A stretch of DNA of 34,925 bases from Vibrio thalassae (GTDB taxonomy: Bacteria; Pseudomonadota; Gammaproteobacteria; Enterobacterales; Vibrionaceae), in the NCBI RefSeq assembly GCF_900089835.1, contig NZ_OANU01000113.1:1-34925 (forward strand), read 5' to 3'. A program made the translations under genes and the position numbers. The stretch's first letter is position 1, and every line of letters begins with the position of its first letter. Of the stretch, positions 17,406-24,701 are shown piece by piece. The notes under the pieces were generated by a model. That model saw nothing but the letters and a program-made list of their open reading frames with translations. It was not told the DNA's origin and made no database searches.

Positions 17406-17565
17406 TCCGTTATAGAAAACCAGATACTCGATTCAAGGTTGTCAGGTAAATGGTTATACTTATCGGCTAAATTCTACGTTTTTTCGTGATGTTTAATTCT
17501 CAACTCGGTAAACACGGTCTACACTGAAGGCTTAAAATGTAAAATCTTGCTTTAGGGTGTTTGAA

Positions 17566-18684
17566 ATGTTGAGAAAATCTCTAATTGCTTTAATGCTATC
17601 TATCGGCGTGAGCAGTACGTCAATTGCTTGTACTGGCATATCACTTTCTACTAACAATAATCATTTCATTCATGCTCGAACCATCGAATGGGGAGAGAAT
17701 AACCTAGAAAGTAAGCTCATTGTCTCACCGAAAAAACATCATTACACTTCCATGATGCCTGATAACAGTCGAGGAATGGAATGGGACAGTCGTTTAGGGT
17801 TTGTTGGCATTTCAGTAAGTAGCGATAGGTTCATCGCTGAGGGTTTGAATGAAGCTGGTCTAAATGCGGGATTATTCTATTTCAAAGGTTATGGGTCTTT
17901 GCAACCTTACGATAAACGCACTAAACAAAATACCATCACTGATATGGACTTTGTACGCTGGATGCTGTCGCAATTTAAAACAGTTGACGAAGTGTTGGCG
18001 GCGATGAAGAAGATTAATATAGTGCCTGTTTATCTCGACGCAGATGGTAAACCATCTCCAACCGCACACTGGCGTGTGACCGATAAAACGGGCCGAAGTG
18101 TCGTTATAGAAATAGTCAATCAGGGTGAAGTTAACGTCTATGAAAACGAAGTAGGTGTTCTGACTAACGCGCCGACGTTTCCGTGGCAGTTAACGAATTT
18201 AAACAATTATTTAAACCTACAACCCGGAAGTAGCGCTCCCCGTAAATACGGCAATGTAGAAGCCAAATCGTTTGGTGTTGGTTCCGGCTTTTTGGGCTTG
18301 CCGGGCGATATAACCTCGCCATCAAGGTTTATTCGCGCTGCATTTTATACTAGCACCGTGCCAGAACTGAAAACACCAGAGCAAGCAGTTTCTCAGGCAT
18401 TTCATATCCTCAATAACTTTGACATTCCCATCGGTTCGGAGTTTGGTCCGCAACATCGAGACCATATCCCCGATATATCGAGCGCGACTCAATGGGTATC
18501 GGTTGTTGACCAAACGAGTGGCGTTCTCTATTACAAAACGATGAATGATAGCCAAATCAAAAAAATCGCGCTAAATCGATTAAATTTTTCGGTGAAAAAT
18601 GAAACAAAGAGGCCTTTGGATAGTGGGGTTTTCAAACTGAAAGACATTTCACAGCATGTACAACCCGTGATAAATAATCAATAG
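17566..18684 (+). CDS. Secreted Ntn hydrolase, penicillin V acylase / choloylglycine hydrolase family
   Basis: A 372-aa periplasmic amidase precursor. After signal residues 1-21, Cys22 (SIACTGIS) would become the N-terminal nucleophile that defines this Ntn family. Arg38 (HARTIEW) sits 16 residues later, the same spacing as Cys2/Arg18 in bile salt hydrolases. The position of their Asp21 is Glu41 here. Downstream, GVLTNAPTFPWQ supplies the conserved Asn and PSRFIRAAF an Arg. Gram-negative members cleave penicillin V and some act on acyl-homoserine lactones; the true substrate here cannot be read from sequence. The start is ATG 17566 because AGGG at 17554-17557 fits it at 8 nt and overlaps the alternative GTG at 17557. 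The SemiSWEET gene follows after 52 bp. Confidence 0.85.
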   Translation: MLRKSLIALMLSIGVSSTSIACTGISLSTNNNHFIHARTIEWGENNLESKLIVSPKKHHYTSMMPDNSRGMEWDSRLGFVGISVSSDRFIAEGLNEAGLNAGLFYFKGYGSLQPYDKRTKQNTITDMDFVRWMLSQFKTVDEVLAAMKKINIVPVYLDADGKPSPTAHWRVTDKTGRSVVIEIVNQGEVNVYENEVGVLTNAPTFPWQLTNLNNYLNLQPGSSAPRKYGNVEAKSFGVGSGFLGLPGDITSPSRFIRAAFYTSTVPELKTPEQAVSQAFHILNNFDIPIGSEFGPQHRDHIPDISSATQWVSVVDQTSGVLYYKTMNDSQIKKIALNRLNFSVKNETKRPLDSGVFKLKDISQHVQPVINNQ

Positions 18685-18736
18685 CTTCTTCGTTATCGCA
18701 TCGTAGCGTGAATACATACGAATAGGTTGCTAACGT

Positions 18737-19033
18737 ATGGTACAAATAATGCAAATGATAGATCGAATTGGTTCAAAGTTAGAGCCGTTGATGTTAATTA
18801 TGGGTTTGGTGAGTCCCCTTGCGACAATACCTCAACTTTATAAGCTTTACTTCTCTCACAGTGAACATGCGGTCGGTTTGTCATTGACAACATGGTTACT
18901 CTACTCATTTATCGCCATTCTTTGGACTATATATGGTGTATACCATAAGAATCCTACTATTTGGGCGGGAAATGGATTGGGGTTTATGATGGATATCGCT
19001 ATGGTTGCAGGGATTATGTATCACACCAGTTGA
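18737..19033 (+). CDS. SemiSWEET-family transporter (PQ-loop)
   Basis: A 98-aa inner-membrane protein with three transmembrane helices (about residues 18-36, 47-66 and 72-92), the size and topology of SemiSWEET half-transporters that dimerise to move sugars. The PQ motif lies in helix 1 (SPLATIPQLYKLY), followed by the family-typical HSEHAVGLSLTTWLLY and a third helix with NGLGFMMDIAMV. It follows the Ntn hydrolase gene by 52 bp on the same strand and may share its transcript. Substrate preference is not readable. Confidence 0.9.
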   Translation: MVQIMQMIDRIGSKLEPLMLIMGLVSPLATIPQLYKLYFSHSEHAVGLSLTTWLLYSFIAILWTIYGVYHKNPTIWAGNGLGFMMDIAMVAGIMYHTS

Positions 19034-19147
19034 GCATTTTAGAAACGATCGGGCAATAGGACAATAACATAACGACTCGGTGATCGATTTTTCCATGTCG
19101 ACTAAAAGGAACTATCGCGATTTTCGGTTTCAAAGGTTAGTTTGAAC

Positions 19148-19181
19148 GACATCTACTCAATGAAAGCGTAGAGTAGATGTC
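19148..19181. repeat. Perfect 11-bp inverted repeat between convergent genes
   Basis: GACATCTACTC (19148-19158) and GAGTAGATGTC (19171-19181) pair perfectly around a 12-nt spacer. It lies between the convergent SemiSWEET and HAD genes, where a bidirectional terminator is expected, but neither side has a T tract. It could be a terminator that works without one, an RNA-stability hairpin or a protein site. Confidence 0.7.
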
Positions 19182-19203
19182 AGTTACAAACCGTACTCGA
19201 TTC

Positions 19204-19995
19204 TTAGTCTCCCTTCAAGTCGATTAGTTGATTTGCAAAATTGACAAATCCGTAACCACCGGGCTGGTCAACGACAATAGAGGGTCGGTATATCAAACTA
19301 TCCCAGTATTTGTTAATGTTCGCGACACCGACACTTTTGGGTAGCACTTCGAACATACCTTGATCGTTTGCTGAATCACCGATAAAGCAAACATGCTTCT
19401 TTATATCTTCATCGGAGAGACCCTCTGAACGTAGAAACGTCAGTGCCGATGTTTGCTTGGAATGCTCACCATACCAAGCGTTTATATGAATGGAACTTGC
19501 TGTCGCATTAGCTCCTAAAACATGTATTTTCTTGATGATATCTTCAACTAACTTTGGGTCTGGCTTAGGGACGTTTTGACCAATATCTATGGCAACGTCA
19601 CATAAGCGATATGGCTGGTCGAGAGAGAAGGTTAGTGGAGGATACTCCTTGAGCAATTTGAACAGCTCACTTCTAAGTTTGGTTTGACGTTGACGGATTT
19701 CCTCTAGTCCGATGGTTGAACTCAACTGCAGAACGCCATCAATTTTTTGCAAAGTGAACGCGCCGTTCTCTCCCAAAACAGCATCAACAGGCCATAATTG
19801 GGCAATGTGATCGCACCATCCTGCGCAAGCGCCAGTCACTGCAACCACTTTGAATCCATTTCTTTGAAGATTGGAAAGCGCGATAAGTGTTTCCGGAGGG
19901 AGTTTACCTCGCCAAGTAAGTGTGTCATCTACATCGGTAAGTACCCATTTTATCCCACTCCAATCTGCCGGAAGTGTATTTGGTATAGACTTCAT
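19204..19995 (-). CDS. HAD-superfamily phosphatase (HAD-IIB, mannosyl-3-phosphoglycerate/sucrose phosphatase-like)
   Basis: A 263-aa cytoplasmic phosphatase. Motif I DVDDTLT (21-27) contains the nucleophile and acid-base Asp, motif II is VTGACAG (~53-59), Lys180 is in HSKQTSAL, and motif IV is GDSANDQGMF (206-215). The cap between motifs II and III is of the type seen in Cof/MPGP/SPP enzymes, which dephosphorylate sugar phosphates or sugar phosphoglycerates. AAGGAAGG precedes the ATG. The gene starts 11 bp after the TRAP large-permease stop, so it is the last gene of the TRAP operon and probably acts on the imported solute or its product. Confidence 0.82.
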   Translation of the reverse strand: MKSIPNTLPADWSGIKWVLTDVDDTLTWRGKLPPETLIALSNLQRNGFKVVAVTGACAGWCDHIAQLWPVDAVLGENGAFTLQKIDGVLQLSSTIGLEEIRQRQTKLRSELFKLLKEYPPLTFSLDQPYRLCDVAIDIGQNVPKPDPKLVEDIIKKIHVLGANATASSIHINAWYGEHSKQTSALTFLRSEGLSDEDIKKHVCFIGDSANDQGMFEVLPKSVGVANINKYWDSLIYRPSIVVDQPGGYGFVNFANQLIDLKGD

Positions 19996-20006
19996 GCGAA
20001 CCTTCC

Positions 20007-21296
20007 TTAGGATTTGAGTAGATTAGGTAAAAACATTACTAACCATTCAGAATAAGTCAGTAACATCAAGACGGCGATTAATGCTCCCAGTAAAGGTGCT
20101 ACTTCCTTTACAAAATCAACCATCCTTACTCGTAATATTGAACACACGGTGAACATCATTGAACCAAACGGAGGGGTGACTCCACCAATCATGATGTTTA
20201 CAATAACAATTACACCAAAATGAATGGGGTTTACACCAAGGTTGAGAACCGCAGGTAGCAACAAAGGCGTCAATATTATCATTGCTGCACCACCTTCGAT
20301 AAACATTCCCACAATAAGCAAAAATACGTTAATGATCAGTAATAAGGTCAATTTATTATCAGTTAAGCTTATCAAATAAGAAGCGACATTTTGTGGTATT
20401 TGTTCTAGAGTCATATAGTATCCAAAAACCATAGCTCCGATGATAATGAACATGACGGAACTCGTGCCTTGGATCGTTTCTTTTAGTATTAACTTGAAGT
20501 GAGTTATCTTAAGCTCTTTGTATATAAAAAAACCTATGATTGAGCAAAGTAATACGGCAATTGCTCCAGCTTCCGTAGGTGTAAACAGACCAAATCGCAT
20601 GCCTAAAATAATACCAAAAGGGATAAATAGTGCGGGAACCGCTCTCAAAAAATAGGTCAGTCTTTCTTTAAAGCTGGCACGACTTTCTCTTGACGGCTTG
20701 TAACAACGCTTTTTAGAGATAACCGCAATTGCTAGCATAAGTGATATTGCCATTAAAAATGCAGGCACATAACCAGCGATAAACATTGAATGAACAGAAA
20801 CGTTGGCTAACAAAGCGAAGATGATCAGGTTAATACCGGGTGGTATAACAGGACTGATGCTGGAGGATGCTGCTGTCACTGCGGCGGTAAATGGAACCCC
20901 ATAGCCCCTTTTGGTCATCTCTGGTGCTAGAATTTTTGACTGCATTGCTGCGTCAGCATTCGCCGAACCTGAAATCCCACCCATCAGAGTGCTTAAAAGC
21001 ACATTGACATGTGCCAATCCTCCTGTGCGATGGCCAATCATGGAATCTGCAAATGCAAGTAAACAGCGACTAATTCCCGCATAATTCATAATAGAGCCCA
21101 CCATAATAAAAAATGGTATTGCCAACAAGGGGAAAGAAGATGCAGATGATATAAAGCGCTGCATAACTAGGCTGACTGGAATGGATTCATTTAGAAAGAA
21201 AAAGTAAAACATCGCTGATGCGATGAGAGAAAAAGCTATAGGGACATTCAGTAAAAAGAGAACGAACAACAGAATTATAGGAATGTAAATATCCAT
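20007..21296 (-). CDS. TRAP transporter large permease (DctM type)
   Basis: A 429-aa integral membrane protein with many hydrophobic helices across its full length, matching the usual ~425-aa, 12-helix DctM family. Typical blocks include AIPFFIMVGSIMNYAG, LMGGISGSANADAAM, TAASSSISPVIPPG and GVTPPFGSMMFTVCSI. With the small permease and the binding protein it forms a sodium- or proton-driven secondary importer. It lies 17 bp after the small-permease gene and 11 bp before the HAD gene. Base composition is visibly A/T-richer than in hrpA or moeA. Confidence 0.95.
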   Translation of the reverse strand: MDIYIPIILLFVLFLLNVPIAFSLIASAMFYFFFLNESIPVSLVMQRFISSASSFPLLAIPFFIMVGSIMNYAGISRCLLAFADSMIGHRTGGLAHVNVLLSTLMGGISGSANADAAMQSKILAPEMTKRGYGVPFTAAVTAASSSISPVIPPGINLIIFALLANVSVHSMFIAGYVPAFLMAISLMLAIAVISKKRCYKPSRESRASFKERLTYFLRAVPALFIPFGIILGMRFGLFTPTEAGAIAVLLCSIIGFFIYKELKITHFKLILKETIQGTSSVMFIIIGAMVFGYYMTLEQIPQNVASYLISLTDNKLTLLLIINVFLLIVGMFIEGGAAMIILTPLLLPAVLNLGVNPIHFGVIVIVNIMIGGVTPPFGSMMFTVCSILRVRMVDFVKEVAPLLGALIAVLMLLTYSEWLVMFLPNLLKS

Positions 21297-21313
21297 CTTT
21301 AATCACTAACTTA

Positions 21314-21781
21314 TTAATATTTAGATTGATGTTTTAGGGTTATGGCTTCTTGGTAGATGAATTTTATACTGTGAATTGACATCATAAAGAAGCAAATAAA
21401 TACTACGCTATTTATCGGTGCGTATGATATTCCCATTACAGGCGTAACCTTTTTTGATAGTAATGTGTAATCTAACGAGAGGTAAGCCATAGCCAAGTTA
21501 AATGCTAATAAGAAGGAATAGAGAATAATACGAAACGATTTTTGCATATTTTCTGGTAACATTAACATTATTACATCCACTCCCATATGCAGTTTGTGTT
21601 TGTAACAGGAGCTAATGCCGAAATATACAGCCCCTATAAAACAGATCACAGATAACTCCTCGCTCCATGGGACTACAAAACCAAATACGTATCTCAAGAA
21701 GACATTAATAATTACAACAAGTACCGTGATCGATATGGCGACAGATGCAAGTATCTCTTCAAAATTTGCTATAAAGCGCAT
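21314..21781 (-). CDS. TRAP transporter small permease (DctQ type)
   Basis: A 155-aa inner-membrane protein with four hydrophobic helices (about 11-33, 42-58, 83-107 and 123-145), the normal size and topology for DctQ. The block WSEELSVICFIGAVYFG is characteristic of the family. It is the partner of the DctM-type subunit encoded 17 bp downstream. It is separated from the binding-protein gene by 80 bp containing a hairpin. This is one of the most A/T-rich genes in the window. Confidence 0.93.
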   Translation of the reverse strand: MRFIANFEEILASVAISITVLVVIINVFLRYVFGFVVPWSEELSVICFIGAVYFGISSCYKHKLHMGVDVIMLMLPENMQKSFRIILYSFLLAFNLAMAYLSLDYTLLSKKVTPVMGISYAPINSVVFICFFMMSIHSIKFIYQEAITLKHQSKY

Positions 21782-21811
21782 TACAACTCCAGGGTATTCT
21801 TACTAATAGTT

Positions 21812-21847
21812 AAAACCGTCTCTACGAAAGAATGCAAAGACGGTTTT
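21812..21847 (-). terminator. Hairpin between the TRAP binding-protein and permease genes
   Basis: AAAACCGTCT (21812-21821) and AGACGGTTTT (21838-21847) form a perfect 10-bp stem with a 16-nt loop, 15 bp past the binding-protein stop. On the minus strand it ends in TTTTAAC, a weak T tract. It probably gives partial termination or protects the upstream mRNA, so that binding protein exceeds permease. Confidence 0.65.
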
Positions 21848-21861
21848 GTTATAGTAATTGA

Positions 21862-22851
21862 TTATTTACTAGCACGAATCTTATCAAGTTCTGCATTGAT
21901 GGTAGCGTGAACGCCTTTACTCCATTTTGGAAACTGATTGTATACGTCTGCTGTCAGCGCATTGAATTGTGCTGTATCTACTTCGTTGAAAGTGACACCC
22001 TCAGCTTTTAGTTTTTGCGTGTATTCTTCGTCAAGCTTAACTAAATTCTCGTTGTTTGATTTTGCCCCAGCGAGGATTTCTTCCATAACAATTTTTTGTT
22101 CATCTGCACTGAGCTTCTCCCAGACGGTAGGTGAAATATACAAACCTACTGTACCTAGGAAGTGACCTGTTTTAGACATATTCTTCGCTACTTCATACAT
22201 TTTAGTTGAGTACATCGTTAAAATAGAACCTTCAAGACCATCGACAACACCTTGTTGAACACCTGCATATGTCTCTGGGAATGGAAGCGCCGCAGGAGCA
22301 GCCCCCATTGCTTCTAAAGTACTAATAAATAATTGACTACCAGGAACGCGAATACGCATACCTTTCATATCTTCTGGATTTTCGATTTGTTTATTTGTGA
22401 TCATGTTGCGGAAGCCAAAGATGTAATCTGCATTCAACACCTTAATACCTTTTTCCTCTGCTTTTTTCGTGAGGTCTGCAACGTAATCGGTTTGCATCAT
22501 TGCTAAATATTCGTCATATGATTTATAAAGCATTGGACCGGCAAGCGCCGCAAAATCAGGCACGTAGTCTCCGAGGTAACTTAGGTCTTCAACTGCAATC
22601 CAGTTGGCACCGTTCACGACTTGTTCTAGGTTGTCTTTGTAGACAGGCAGCTGTCCACCTGGAAAGACTTTAATATTCACTTCACCATCGGTGCGTTCGC
22701 GAATGTTATCAGCGACTTTGATTAGCTCTTGAGTGAGTAGTTCATTTTCAGTAAATACTAAACTCATATTGATGTCTGTTTTGGCAAAAGCAAAGTTGCT
22801 TGCCCCGAGCAAAGCAGTTGTGAGCAGCGTACTAAGAAATTGTTTGTTCAT
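21862..22851 (-). CDS. TRAP transporter substrate-binding protein (DctP family)
   Basis: A 329-aa periplasmic binding protein. The signal peptide is MNKQFLSTLLTTALLGASNFAFA (1-~23); the mature part shows family blocks DNIRERTDGEVNIKVFPGGQL, MKGMRIRVPGSQLF, FPETYAGVQQGVVDGLEGS and YISPTVWEKLS. The Arg in MRIRVPGS corresponds to the residue that pairs with a ligand carboxylate in most DctP proteins, so an acidic organic solute is likely. The start at 22851 follows AAAGGAC and gives the signal peptide; the 12 extra upstream codons of the open frame do not fit. It is the first gene of the dctP-Q-M-HAD operon, divergent from the GDPD gene. Confidence 0.94.
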   Translation of the reverse strand: MNKQFLSTLLTTALLGASNFAFAKTDINMSLVFTENELLTQELIKVADNIRERTDGEVNIKVFPGGQLPVYKDNLEQVVNGANWIAVEDLSYLGDYVPDFAALAGPMLYKSYDEYLAMMQTDYVADLTKKAEEKGIKVLNADYIFGFRNMITNKQIENPEDMKGMRIRVPGSQLFISTLEAMGAAPAALPFPETYAGVQQGVVDGLEGSILTMYSTKMYEVAKNMSKTGHFLGTVGLYISPTVWEKLSADEQKIVMEEILAGAKSNNENLVKLDEEYTQKLKAEGVTFNEVDTAQFNALTADVYNQFPKWSKGVHATINAELDKIRASK

Positions 22852-22997
22852 CTTATTGTCCTTTTGTTGGATGAGACGTGAAACCAAAAATGCGTTGAGT
22901 AATTGTTATAGCATTTATTCATATGAACTAAAGTTGGTTCAAGTGAGTGTTAATTATATGTGAAGACATTGTTTTTTGAGTGACTTGGGTCGCATTA

Positions 22998-23015
22998 ATT
23001 GCAAGTTTTTGCAAT
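22998..23015. promoter_or_regulatory. Candidate operator in the divergent TRAP/GDPD promoter region
   Basis: ATTGCAA (22998-23004) and TTGCAAT (23009-23015) form a perfect 7-bp inverted repeat with a 4-nt spacer. Flanking GACTT (22982-22986) and AAGTC (23016-23020) extend the symmetry imperfectly. It lies midway in the 274-bp region between the two divergent operons. It is a good position for the DeoR-type regulator encoded by the right-hand operon to control both; this is inference. Confidence 0.5.
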
Positions 23016-23125
23016 AAGTCGCTAACCCACTTGATTGAAAATAAAATATTTTGTGATTTAAATCCCAGAATAATCTAATGTTTAAACTATTCTATGTTTT
23101 CATTTGAACATTGTTAGGGTGACTT

Positions 23126-23842
23126 ATGATTATTGGGCATCGTGGTGCGGCAGAAGAGGCACCAGAGAATACAATGATAAGTGTCGAGAAAGCCATAGGC
23201 TCAGGTTGCACGTGGATAGAGGTTGATACACAACTAAGCGCTGATGGAGTACCTGTTATAATTCATGATAATTCGGTCGACCGATGTACCAATGGAACAG
23301 GTTATGTATCTTCTCTATCTTGTGCAGAATTACAGTCACTCGATGCTGGTAGTTGGTTTTCTGACGAATTCAGGGGAGCAAAAATACCTAGCTTAGAAGA
23401 ACTGCTGCGATTCTGCAAAGCTAGAGATGTTGGTATAAATTTGGAGCTAAAGGTATACGATAAATCCACGATTGGTCGTCTAGTAACAAAGGTTTGTGAG
23501 ATCATACTCAAGGTAGATTTTAAACTTTCGAGCCTTTTGATATCCAGTTTTTCAATTCAGGCCATTAAAGCCATTAAGCGAGAAATATCGGAGATGAGGA
23601 TAGGCTTAATTGTAGATGATGCAAGCCAAATCGATCTAGATGAAATTAAGACTGTCGATATATTCAGTATACACGCAGACTATAAGAGCCTGACTGTTGA
23701 TATTGCCAGAGATCTTCAAAAAAAGGGTTACGAAATCTACATTTGGACCGTTAACGACCCGGTTCAAAAAGAAATATTTAAGCGTATGAATGTAATCAAT
23801 ATTATAACAGATAGGCCATCAAATTTTTTGGGGAATAAATAA
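23126..23842 (+). CDS. Cytoplasmic glycerophosphodiester phosphodiesterase (GDPD/UgpQ-like)
   Basis: A 238-aa enzyme that in its family cleaves glycerophosphodiesters to glycerol-3-phosphate and an alcohol. GHRG (4-7) with PENT supplies the catalytic His and Arg. WIEVDTQ (30-36) carries the Glu and Asp metal ligands, and IIHDN (45-49) the second catalytic His. NLELK (~111-115) adds a Glu/Lys pair. The C-terminal WTVNDP block is typical. There is no signal peptide, so the substrate must be imported, presumably by the divergent TRAP system. The stop overlaps the regulator's ATG by one base (TAATG), coupling the two genes. The length matches UgpQ. Confidence 0.92.
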   Translation: MIIGHRGAAEEAPENTMISVEKAIGSGCTWIEVDTQLSADGVPVIIHDNSVDRCTNGTGYVSSLSCAELQSLDAGSWFSDEFRGAKIPSLEELLRFCKARDVGINLELKVYDKSTIGRLVTKVCEIILKVDFKLSSLLISSFSIQAIKAIKREISEMRIGLIVDDASQIDLDEIKTVDIFSIHADYKSLTVDIARDLQKKGYEIYIWTVNDPVQKEIFKRMNVINIITDRPSNFLGNK

Positions 23843-24582
23843 TGGAGTTGAGCGAACGGCAACAGGGAGTTCTTGATCAACTAACACTTTATGGTGACAT
23901 TCAAATTGATAAATTGGCCGCTATTTTTGAGGTGACACCGCAAACAATTCGTCGTGACGTAAACTACTTGTGTGAATGTGGGTTAGCTAGACGCGTTCAC
24001 GGTGGGGTTAGTCTTCCCACCATGCTGTCTAATTCGACTTATCAACAACGCACACAAGTCGAGTCTGACATCAAGGTAAAGATCGCTAGACGTGTAGCCG
24101 CAGATATTCCAGAAGAAGCAACTATTATGATGGGTATTGGGACATCAGTTGTATATGTGGCTCAATTTCTCTCTAGCAGGCAGCATTTAAGAGTAGTAAC
24201 TAACAATCTACAAGTAGCCAGAGTGTTAGAGAACAGGGCTAATATAGAGTTGTATCTTGCTGGTGGTATGATTCGGGGTAAACACCAAGATATTATCGGC
24301 CAGAGCGTTTTGCGCTTTTTTGGAGATTTTGAAGCTGATATTGGTATCATTGGCTGTGGATCTATTACTGAAAAAATGGTAGCGATGGAACACGAATATC
24401 AGGAGGCTGAAATTTCTAGATCTATACTCATCAACTCTCGTAAATGTTGGCTTTTATCAGACTCTAGCAAATGGGAACGACGTGCTTGCGTGAAAGTAGC
24501 AGGTTTAGAGCAGCTATCACGCATATATACAAACAAAGCAAACCTACCATCGGAACTACCGATACATCAAGTGGTTAATTGA
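23842..24582 (+). CDS. DeoR-family transcriptional regulator (GlpR-like)
   Basis: A 246-aa regulator. The N-terminal winged helix-turn-helix (RQQGVLDQL...TPQTIRRDVNYLCECGLARRVHGG, ~6-58) has the DeoR signature, including IRRDV. The C-terminal sugar-phosphate-binding part has GIGTSVVYVAQFL, VVTNNLQVARVL, LAGGMIR and LLSDSSKW. Family members usually sense phosphorylated metabolites and repress neighbouring catabolic genes; GlpR senses glycerol-3-phosphate, the expected product of the adjacent GDPD. It is translationally coupled to that gene and very probably controls the divergent TRAP operon as well. Confidence 0.92.
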   Translation: MELSERQQGVLDQLTLYGDIQIDKLAAIFEVTPQTIRRDVNYLCECGLARRVHGGVSLPTMLSNSTYQQRTQVESDIKVKIARRVAADIPEEATIMMGIGTSVVYVAQFLSSRQHLRVVTNNLQVARVLENRANIELYLAGGMIRGKHQDIIGQSVLRFFGDFEADIGIIGCGSITEKMVAMEHEYQEAEISRSILINSRKCWLLSDSSKWERRACVKVAGLEQLSRIYTNKANLPSELPIHQVVN

Positions 24583-24647
24583 TGTTATTAAATGATAACT
24601 TAGCAGTAGAGGGTATGTTAGGTCACGGTAGTGCTATGATTATTATC

Positions 24648-24672
24648 AAAAAGGCTGTCCTTTCAACAGCCC
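24648..24672 (-). terminator. Terminator of the M32 carboxypeptidase gene
   Basis: GGCTGT (24653-24658) and ACAGCC (24666-24671) pair around a 7-nt loop. On the minus strand they are followed by five T (24652-24648). It lies 30 bp past the carboxypeptidase stop. On the plus strand there is no T tract for the convergent regulator gene. Confidence 0.75.
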
Positions 24673-24701
24673 TATAAATAGAAAAGTCATACACTGAAGC
24701 G

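Noticed and set aside
17557..17559. GTG as the start of the Ntn hydrolase
   Set aside because: It overlaps the AGGG ribosome site, whereas ATG at 17566 has correct spacing and begins a normal signal peptide.
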